Source of the DNA: a virus
IMG/VR virus record: IMGVR_UViG_3300043466_003754
Location: 1 to 22,678 of that record
Strand: one strand, 5' to 3'
Length of the DNA stretch: 22,678 bases
Part shown: piece after piece, positions 16,517 through 21,477 of the stretch
Layout of the letters: each line of letters opens with the position of its first letter
Position numbering within the stretch: position 1 is the stretch's first letter
Program-made: the position numbers and the translations under genes
Notes under the pieces: generated by a model
Told to the model about the DNA's origin: nothing
Databases searched by the model: none
What the model saw: the letters and a program-made list of their open reading frames with translations, nothing else

Positions 16517-16522
16517 GCAAGT

Positions 16523-16551
16523 AATGTACGCCTATATACGTCGCCGCTCAA
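16523..16551 (-). promoter_or_regulatory. Candidate leaderless promoter for tail genes
   Basis: On the minus strand TTGAGC (16551-16546) and TACATT (16528-16523) are 17 bp apart, each matching 4 of 6 consensus bases. Six bases separate the -10 from the ATG of the tail terminator gene, so transcripts would begin at the start codon. The gene has no SD sequence. A second pair, TTGACC (16558-16553) and TATAGG (16536-16531), 16 bp apart, is an alternative. Confidence 0.45.
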
Positions 16552-16592
16552 TGGTCAAATGATCTACGCAGATGGGCTAAGCCTAGACTTTT

Positions 16593-16615
16593 TGCAGTGT
16601 TACAGTAACAATGCA
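16593..16615. promoter_or_regulatory. 23-bp palindrome, probable operator between divergent genes
   Basis: The arms TGCAGTGTTAC (16593-16603) and GTAACAATGCA (16605-16615) flank a central A and match at 10 of 11 positions; the inner 13 bp are perfectly symmetric. It sits in the divergent gap and overlaps a weak plus-strand promoter candidate (TAGACT 16584-16589, 17 bp, AACAAT 16607-16612). The form fits the binding site of a dimeric repressor or activator. The regulator is unknown. Confidence 0.55.
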
Positions 16616-16618
16616 CTG

Positions 16619-16918
16619 ATGGCAACGCCGAGGATTCCAGATGATCTTCCCTCCTCTGGCGAGGAGGTAGTTGCGCTTTCCTATTGGAGGGGTCATATGG
16701 ACGCACGAATGGAAGATCTTTCGCGGCGAGTAGAGAGCATTGAGGTCAAGGTTGACCAGATCCACCAAGCCGTCCAAGGAATTGTTTCTACCCTTAGCGC
16801 AAAAGAGGCAACAGAGCGGCAGGCTAGGGGGATTATTCGGTGGGCGCTCCCAGACGGCGCGGCAGCCATAGCGGTCGTTATTGCGTTAATTGCCATTGCC
16901 ATGAGGTTTGTCCCCTAG
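16619..16918 (+). CDS. Coiled-coil protein with C-terminal transmembrane helix (XhlA-like layout)
   Basis: From ATG 16619 this is 99 aa. Residues about 27-62 (MDARMEDLSRRVESIEVKVD and onward) have heptad spacing typical of a coiled coil. Residues about 79-97 (DGAAAIAVVIALIAIAMRF) are a single hydrophobic helix at the C-terminus. This order is that of XhlA-type haemolysin/holin accessory proteins, but similar layouts occur in unrelated small phage membrane proteins. The start is uncertain: 16619 has no SD but has an AACAAT hexamer 6 nt upstream, while ATG 16697 has a strong GGAGGGG and would give 73 aa, losing only the N-terminal part. It is the first plus-strand gene of the cassette and runs opposite to the flanking tail genes. 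Confidence 0.65.
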   Translation: MATPRIPDDLPSSGEEVVALSYWRGHMDARMEDLSRRVESIEVKVDQIHQAVQGIVSTLSAKEATERQARGIIRWALPDGAAAIAVVIALIAIAMRFVP

Positions 16919-16938
16919 GCAGTTTTCCACATTATTGT

Positions 16939-16967
16939 GAACACACCGCTGTTCTATGCTGTATACT
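16939..16967 (+). promoter_or_regulatory. Possible promoter / inverted repeat upstream of the HTH gene
   Basis: TATACT (16962-16967) is a good -10 match about 58 nt before the HTH gene start. The expected -35 region has no consensus but contains the inverted repeat GAACA-N6-TGTTC (16939-16954). The pair could be a controlled promoter, perhaps bound by the HTH protein itself. This is weak evidence. Confidence 0.3.
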
Positions 16968-16990
16968 GCTATCCGTTGGGGCAACTAACG

Positions 16991-17012
16991 CCTACCCCGT
17001 AGCCGGGCTAGG
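16991..17012 (+). other. Small hairpin just before the HTH gene ribosome-binding site
   Basis: CCTACCCCG (16991-16999) pairs with CGGGCTAGG (17004-17012) around a four-base loop, with one internal mismatch. It lies 3 nt upstream of GGGAGG, so it could affect translation or be part of an operator. No U-tract follows, so a terminator is unlikely. Confidence 0.35.
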
Positions 17013-17025
17013 TCAGGGAGGTTTA

Positions 17026-17277
17026 ATGGCAAGCAAAGCAACCGCTATTGCGGAATTGCAAAAGATTCAGTCTCATAAACCGCGCGGCGGAAAGTGCACC
17101 GCTGGTCTTGTTTACAAGATCCTGCGGGCCAATGATCAGGCGGCTCTCCTTGGGGCGCTCAGGGATCAAACCATTGACTCCAGCACAATTAGTGTTTGGC
17201 TTGACCGCAGGGGATACAGGGTGAGGCGACATACTGTTGCCCGCCACCGGCGAGGGGAGTGTGCGTGCAGTGAGTGA
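17026..17277 (+). CDS. Small HTH-type DNA-binding protein with RHRRGxCxC tail
   Basis: The ATG at 17026 follows GGGAGG by 4 nt and gives 83 aa; longer readings lack an SD. The N-terminal half contains GGKCTAGLVYKIL (Cys24) and helical DQAALLGALRDQ. Residues about 50-75 (IDSSTISVWLDRRGYRVRRH) read as a helix-turn-helix in which a new rule (sTIs.wL...Gy.v...Tv) is followed by ARHRRGECACSE with Cys79 and Cys81. This layout occurs in small actinophage proteins often labelled HTH DNA-binding, some near terminase genes, so a small-terminase-like role is an alternative to a regulator. The three cysteines could bind a metal. Its stop overlaps the phosphoesterase start, so the two are translationally coupled. 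Confidence 0.65.
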   Translation: MASKATAIAELQKIQSHKPRGGKCTAGLVYKILRANDQAALLGALRDQTIDSSTISVWLDRRGYRVRRHTVARHRRGECACSE

Positions 17278-18475
17278 ACTAGATGAACTGAAAGCAATAC
17301 AGTCAGAACGATCAGATGCAAAGCGACCGAAAAGGCAGCACCCAGAGGGCTGGGAGCCAGGAATCACATGGAACGGAAACGAAGGAACCGTTACGACAAG
17401 CGGTGGTCCGCTTGATCAGGCGGCGGATTGGTCAGCAGTACTTAAGGTGTGGGGTCTTGATCCCGACCACTTTGAAGTTGTTGAGCCAATCCTTTTTAAT
17501 GTTTGGGGCAACCCAGAGGGCGTTCCGAATCGCCAGTGGAAGGGCAAGGTCGTTCGCAAAAGCGTAGAGCGCGGCGTTGACCTGAATGACCTTATTGATG
17601 AAATAAAAAAGCATAAGCCCGGAAAAGTCACAACGTTTGATGGCGACACGGCACTTGTCGTGGGGATCTCAGACCTTCAGATGGGCAAGGGTGAAGGGGG
17701 CGGCTCCGAGGGCATCGTCTCTAGATTCCTAGCCGGAATTAATGAGGTTGAGAATCGCTGGAGGGAGCTCGTGAAGACGGGCAGGAAGCTTGACAGGCTT
17801 GTGGTGCTTGGCCTTGGGGACCTCATTGAGTCCTGCGACGGTCACTACGCCATGCAGACCTTCCAGAACGATCTCGATCGGCGAGAGCAGGTCAAGGTCG
17901 TGCGACGACTTCTTGTCAAGGCACTAACCTCATGGGCGAAGATTGCCCCGAGGGTTGTGGTCGCTTCGGTTCCAGGGAACCACGGAGAGAACCGACGCAA
18001 TGGAAAGGCATACACAACATTCAGCGACAACGATGACGTTGCGGTGTTTGAGCAGGTTGCAGAGATCCTTGCTGCCAACCCAGATGTGTACGGGAATGTG
18101 ACATTCATGTTCCCACAAGACGAACTCACGCTAACGATGGATGTTCACGGCACAATCCTTGGGCTCGCCCATGGGCATCAGGCCCGTCGGGGGGGCGCGG
18201 TATCAGCCGCAAAGATCAAGGCGTGGTGGAAGGATCAGGCGTATGGGATGCAGAGGGTTGCAGATGCAACCATTCTGGTGACAGGCCACTACCACCACCT
18301 CTCGGTCCTTACCGAGGGGATCAGGACGCACATTCAGGCACCATCTCTTGATGGTGGCTCTCAGTGGTTTACTGAGACGGCTGGCGTGCAGTCTGCGCCT
18401 GGGCTTTTGACTTTTACAATAAGTGGGCGCGGATGGGATGATCTGCGCGTTCTCCCTTGCGAAGTTAGCGCATAG
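17270..18475 (+). CDS. Calcineurin-like metallophosphoesterase
   Basis: Starting at GTG 17270 (10 nt after GAGGGGAG, overlapping the HTH stop by 8 nt) this is 401 aa; a TTG at 17237 is a longer alternative. Signature motifs appear in order: SDLQMG (134-139, where the family usually has DxH), GLGDLIES (181-188), GNHGE (236-240), HGHQ (301-304) and TGHYHH (338-343). These supply the two-metal site of phosphoesterases related to SbcD/Mre11 nucleases. The first 120 residues (GWEPGITWNGNEGT, WGLDPDHFEVVEP) are outside the fold and resemble the leader of phage phosphoesterases. It may act on DNA ends or a small phosphodiester; substrate is unknown. Its end overlaps the convergent neck gene by 11 nt. 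Confidence 0.85.
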   Translation: MSELDELKAIQSERSDAKRPKRQHPEGWEPGITWNGNEGTVTTSGGPLDQAADWSAVLKVWGLDPDHFEVVEPILFNVWGNPEGVPNRQWKGKVVRKSVERGVDLNDLIDEIKKHKPGKVTTFDGDTALVVGISDLQMGKGEGGGSEGIVSRFLAGINEVENRWRELVKTGRKLDRLVVLGLGDLIESCDGHYAMQTFQNDLDRREQVKVVRRLLVKALTSWAKIAPRVVVASVPGNHGENRRNGKAYTTFSDNDDVAVFEQVAEILAANPDVYGNVTFMFPQDELTLTMDVHGTILGLAHGHQARRGGAVSAAKIKAWWKDQAYGMQRVADATILVTGHYHHLSVLTEGIRTHIQAPSLDGGSQWFTETAGVQSAPGLLTFTISGRGWDDLRVLPCEVSA

Positions 18476-19004
18476 CCCTTCGTATTCTTTGGGCGATTCG
18501 GTTCCGGACCGCTGCAGATAGATCCTTGGCAATATCGTCATGGAGCTTCTTCAGGGTCCGGGATCGCTCAAACTGATTTATCCCGTCTTCAAAAAATCCG
18601 TAGCGCTCTTCCACCTTGGGGAAATACCTCTCGCCCTTATCAACTGGGTCTCCACCATAAGTGACGCTGATATAACCGCCTTTGCCGTAGTTTTCGCTAT
18701 AGATTGAGTATGGGGCGCCTTCAGCAGTGAGAGAGTTTTGAAGGCGACCAGTTTTTACTGGGGTTCCACCGCCTGGGCTCATATCCCCTTTCTTCCTTGT
18801 TCTGCTGAAAATCTGGGCTAGGCTTTTCCCATACCTATTCCCATAAACAGCCTCTCGGACCTTACCGAGCGCTTGCCGCTGCATCACCTCAATTGCTCCA
18901 AATGATGCATCTGACCTCAGGTTTCTAGAGAGGCCATCAAGCATGCTTATAGCATCCTCAAGTGCTTTTATAGATCCACGTGGCCCTATTGTTGTTCGTG
19001 CCAT
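18465..19004 (-). CDS. Neck / tail completion protein, HK97 gp10-like
   Basis: This 179-aa protein has the hallmark TPVKTGRLQNSL at residues 81-92, found in HK97-gp10-like proteins (usually P..TG.Lr.S). Before it is a helical region rich in basic residues, then the motif is followed by strands such as YISVTYGGDPV, and the end is a basic helix (RNRIAQRIRRAMR). The family acts at the head-tail junction during tail attachment. The ATG shares a base with the stop of the head closure gene (TAATG), a sign of coupled translation. It is the last of the neck genes; its 3' end overlaps the phosphoesterase gene by 11 nt. Confidence 0.8.
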   Translation of the reverse strand: MARTTIGPRGSIKALEDAISMLDGLSRNLRSDASFGAIEVMQRQALGKVREAVYGNRYGKSLAQIFSRTRKKGDMSPGGGTPVKTGRLQNSLTAEGAPYSIYSENYGKGGYISVTYGGDPVDKGERYFPKVEERYGFFEDGINQFERSRTLKKLHDDIAKDLSAAVRNRIAQRIRRAMR

Positions 19005-19336
19005 TAGCTTCTCTCTGCGCGCTCAGCCCTCACAATGATGTGATGCTTAAGGCTCTCTTGCTCAAGTCCTATGACAGCGTACGAATATCCGTCTGCTACA
19101 AGGGTATCTGCCTGTCGCGGCCTATTGGTACCAGTAAGGAATGGAAGCCAAAAGCGATACACCTGATGTTCCAGCGGTCCGGTTCCAGTCTGAATGTCGG
19201 TACCCTGCTGCTGCTGGTAGTGGCCCTTCTTGGTCCAAATGGTTGACGTGGACACAGTCGGCGTCCCGTCGTCTGCGTGTCCAGTCTGGCCGTTTCTTTT
19301 TAGCGTGATGTCAGTTACAAATCCTGGCAGCGTCAT
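19004..19336 (-). CDS. Head closure (stopper) protein
   Basis: This 110-aa protein has a small beta-barrel-like sequence: ITLKRNGQTGHADDG, TSTIWTKKGHYQQQQGTDIQ, VYRFWLPFLTG and ADTLVADGYSYAVIGLE. Size, order (adaptor, this, gp10-like) and pattern of strands match the SPP1 gp16 / head-tail joining family, which closes the portal channel after DNA packaging. The start and stop both overlap their neighbours as TAATG, so the three neck genes form one coupled unit. The assignment rests mostly on position and size; similarity of sequence is modest. Confidence 0.7.
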   Translation of the reverse strand: MTLPGFVTDITLKRNGQTGHADDGTPTVSTSTIWTKKGHYQQQQGTDIQTGTGPLEHQVYRFWLPFLTGTNRPRQADTLVADGYSYAVIGLEQESLKHHIIVRAERAERS

Positions 19337-20250
19337 TAGCGCACCGAGATAAACCGATACGGATCAAGCATCGTGCATGCTGCGGATGGGATGGCAAGAA
19401 CGCTAGACGCCCCTCCCTGAGGCGTGTCAGAGTACATCTCCATCTCTCCAACCCGAAGCCTAGAAAGTCCTGTCATTCCCTGCTTTGATAGGCTGTCGCG
19501 GGCAATAAGCTCCACGGTAGTAAGTGCAACAGCGTCCTTGATGTCGCTTGGTGTGTACTGATACCCGTGAACATAGGTAATCTCTGCAACCGGCTCAACG
19601 AGACCAAGCGCAACAATTGCTGGAAATAGAGAATAGGTTACATTCGCAAGGCTGGTAATCTCAACGTATCCTCGGTCAGCGTTGACAAACGTATCGTTAA
19701 CCGTAAATTCGGCATTTTGCTGGTTGCTCACATAGACCTTAAATGAAGATACCGACACAATCGGCCTCTCCTTTGGATACACCCGTCGGCTCTTTTGGTT
19801 CCAGACGTGGCGCTCAGTGGTCTGCCGGTAGGCAAAACTGTATCCAACATATGAGTCTGCCAGTCTAGATGCAACAGAAATAAACGAGTCAATCGTCTGA
19901 TCAGACAGGTCGGCCCCAGACGAATCGGTCAGGTCGCCCATCTGATAAGATCGGAACTCCTCAGCCGTCAGGTACCCAAGGGTCCTGCCGCGGATTGTGG
20001 TCCATGAGCTGGTCGCATTGGTTGAGCTGTTGACGAATCGGTAGGCGTGGAACTGACCCTCGGCTGCGGCGTCATCGTCATAGGAGTATGATGAGACAAG
20101 CGCAACAAGGGTAATGACCTGCCCAAGGCTGGCAAAAGTGCCCGTCTGGGCATCGGCGTCCGCCTTGCTGGAAGCCCGTCCAAGTTCAATCTTGTTATAG
20201 GACGCGATCTTCGTGGCAATGTCAGGAACTGGAACCACTACTCGAATCAT
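19336..20250 (-). CDS. Head-tail adaptor with extra N-terminal beta domain
   Basis: This is 304 aa, about twice the size of usual adaptors. The C-terminal part (about 91-304) opens with GYLTAEEFRSYQMGDL and contains the helical ISVASRLADSYVGYSF, then RPIVSVSSFKVYV and ITYVHGYQYTPSDIKDAVAL, the usual features of gp6/gp15-type adaptors that sit under the portal. The N-terminal part (about 15-88) reads as an FN3-like sandwich: YNKIELGRASSKAD, then SYSYDDDAAAEGQFHAYRFVNSSTNATS. The ATG lacks an SD; CACAAT ends 6 nt before it with TGGACT 17 bp further up, a weak leaderless promoter candidate. The gene diverges from the glycosyltransferase-like gene. Confidence 0.75.
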   Translation of the reverse strand: MIRVVVPVPDIATKIASYNKIELGRASSKADADAQTGTFASLGQVITLVALVSSYSYDDDAAAEGQFHAYRFVNSSTNATSSWTTIRGRTLGYLTAEEFRSYQMGDLTDSSGADLSDQTIDSFISVASRLADSYVGYSFAYRQTTERHVWNQKSRRVYPKERPIVSVSSFKVYVSNQQNAEFTVNDTFVNADRGYVEITSLANVTYSLFPAIVALGLVEPVAEITYVHGYQYTPSDIKDAVALTTVELIARDSLSKQGMTGLSRLRVGEMEMYSDTPQGGASSVLAIPSAACTMLDPYRFISVR

Positions 20251-20331
20251 GGTAAGATTGTGCTCTTAAGTGGGGTTTTAGTCCACCGCTTAGTGATCTA
20301 CGATATGATAATATTGACCTAGGGAGGCACC
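20251..20331. other. Divergent intergenic region between adaptor and glycosyltransferase-like genes
   Basis: The region must hold promoters for at least the plus-strand gene. On the plus strand TATGATAATATT (20304-20315) offers AT-rich -10 candidates without a clear -35. On the minus strand TGGACT (20285-20280) and CACAAT (20262-20257) are 17 bp apart and end 6 nt before the adaptor ATG. GGGAGG (20322-20327) is the SD of the plus-strand gene. Confidence 0.4.
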
Positions 20332-21192
20332 ATGAGCAAGAAGTCCAGGCGAAACCGTGAAGAGCAGATAGCCCAAGAGCAGGCAGGGGAGCAGCAGCTT
20401 CCCAAGGTCTACGTGTCAACCCCATCACTTGACGGAAATATGTCATGGGGATACACCAAGAGCGTGCTCGACATCCAGCGCGCGTGCTCAAAGTTCGGCC
20501 TTAAGTTTGCTTGGCGGGTTGTGTGGGGAAACTCAATTCTCCCACTGGCAAGAAACAAAATTGTCTCTCAGTTTATGGCTAGCGGCTACGACTTTCTTGT
20601 CATGATTGATGGGGACATTGAGGTTGACTCAAGGGATATTCTTGGCGCTGTTCTAAGCGGCAAGCAGTTTGTCGGAATCCCATGCTCCAAGCGGGCAATG
20701 GATCTGGGGCGCCTAAGGGACTTTACAATTGCCGCCGGTGAAGATGTTGAGCCAGAGTATCTATCGTCCTACTTCTGCGCTCCTAATTTCATTGTTGGCG
20801 ACGATTCAACTACCAACCTTGACGAAGTCGCAAAGGACTTAAACCTTGTGCGGGCTGAGAAGATCGGAACGGGGTGCGTTGTACTTCACCGTTCTGTATT
20901 TGAAAAATTCCAAGAGGAGTTCCCGGGTCGCGTATATCTTGAGCCAGATGGTGTCGGGGAGGAAGCAAAGAAGAAAGCCCCAATCCAGACCTTTGAGTAC
21001 TTCCGATACGCCCTTGACGAAGACGGGTTCTTCATTGGGGAGGACTTCATGTTCTGCAACGATTGGAGATCAATCGGGGGTGAAATTTGGCTGAAGGTGG
21101 ATGCCATTACCCGCCACTACGGGACGACTCACTTCACTTGGAACGCAGCAGCACTCCAGCCAGTAGCAATCAAGGTTCCTGAGGGCTCCTAG
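20332..21192 (+). CDS. Glycosyltransferase-like protein (GT-A type)
   Basis: This 286-aa protein starts at an ATG with GGGAGG 4 nt upstream. After a basic, disordered N-terminus come VYVSTPSLDGNMSW, then SILPLARNKIVSQF (LARN at 72-75) and YDFLVMIDGDIEV, with the DGD at 93-95 in the position of the DxD motif that holds the metal and sugar nucleotide in GT-A enzymes. FIGEDFMFCNDW near residue 245 recalls the acceptor/catalytic ED motif of GT2-like enzymes, and TRHYG follows. It probably glycosylates a phage protein, a host surface glycan or modified DNA; the sequence does not say which. It runs against the late operon, and its end overlaps the 79-aa minus-strand gene by 23 nt. Confidence 0.7.
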   Translation: MSKKSRRNREEQIAQEQAGEQQLPKVYVSTPSLDGNMSWGYTKSVLDIQRACSKFGLKFAWRVVWGNSILPLARNKIVSQFMASGYDFLVMIDGDIEVDSRDILGAVLSGKQFVGIPCSKRAMDLGRLRDFTIAAGEDVEPEYLSSYFCAPNFIVGDDSTTNLDEVAKDLNLVRAEKIGTGCVVLHRSVFEKFQEEFPGRVYLEPDGVGEEAKKKAPIQTFEYFRYALDEDGFFIGEDFMFCNDWRSIGGEIWLKVDAITRHYGTTHFTWNAAALQPVAIKVPEGS

Positions 21193-21409
21193 GCCCATTT
21201 CCGAGCCTTCTACAGCCCATCTCGTAGGCTTCCTGCAGGTTCTTCCTTCGGACCTCGGCAACGCCATTAACAAACTTATACGATGCCCCATCTGAAAATG
21301 TAACAATTCCATCAAGTGGGCAACGAACCCTAACCCGCTCAAAAGGGTCATATTCCTCTACTGCCCGAGTAATGATCTTCTTTGCTAGTTCGTATCCCTG
21401 GTCGTCCAT
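21170..21409 (-). CDS. Unknown small protein after the capsid gene
   Basis: This 79-aa protein has GGAGG 4 nt before its ATG. It starts with a charged helix (ELAKKIITRAVEEYDPFERV), then a beta-rich centre RVRCPLDGIVTFSDGASYKF and VNGVAEV, then a basic helix with EAYEMGCRRLG. I do not recognise a family with confidence; short proteins with an F.DG..y.F.nGvAeV pattern are seen next to capsid genes in other phages, so a minor head role is possible. It lies downstream of the capsid terminator and so depends on read-through or its own promoter. Its 3' end overlaps the convergent glycosyltransferase-like gene by 23 nt. Confidence 0.6.
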   Translation of the reverse strand: MDDQGYELAKKIITRAVEEYDPFERVRVRCPLDGIVTFSDGASYKFVNGVAEVRRKNLQEAYEMGCRRLGNGPRSPQEP

Positions 21410-21423
21410 GTGCCTCCAAAAGA

Positions 21424-21453
21424 AATAGGGTCGGGCTTTCGCCCGACCCTATT
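21424..21453 (-). terminator. Hairpin terminator after the major capsid gene
   Basis: A perfect 13-bp stem, AATAGGGTCGGGC with GCCCGACCCTATT, has a GAAA tetraloop on the minus strand and is followed by TTTCTTTT. It starts 24 nt after the capsid gene stop. The U-rich tail runs straight into the SD of the next gene, so the hairpin probably both ends most capsid transcripts and lets some pass. Confidence 0.8.
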
Positions 21454-21477
21454 CTAGTCTACTTCGTCAGTTGACGA

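Noticed and set aside
16939-16954. GAACA-N6-TGTTC as an SOS (LexA) box
   Set aside because: The Gram-positive LexA site has GAAC and GTTC four bases apart; here they are eight apart.
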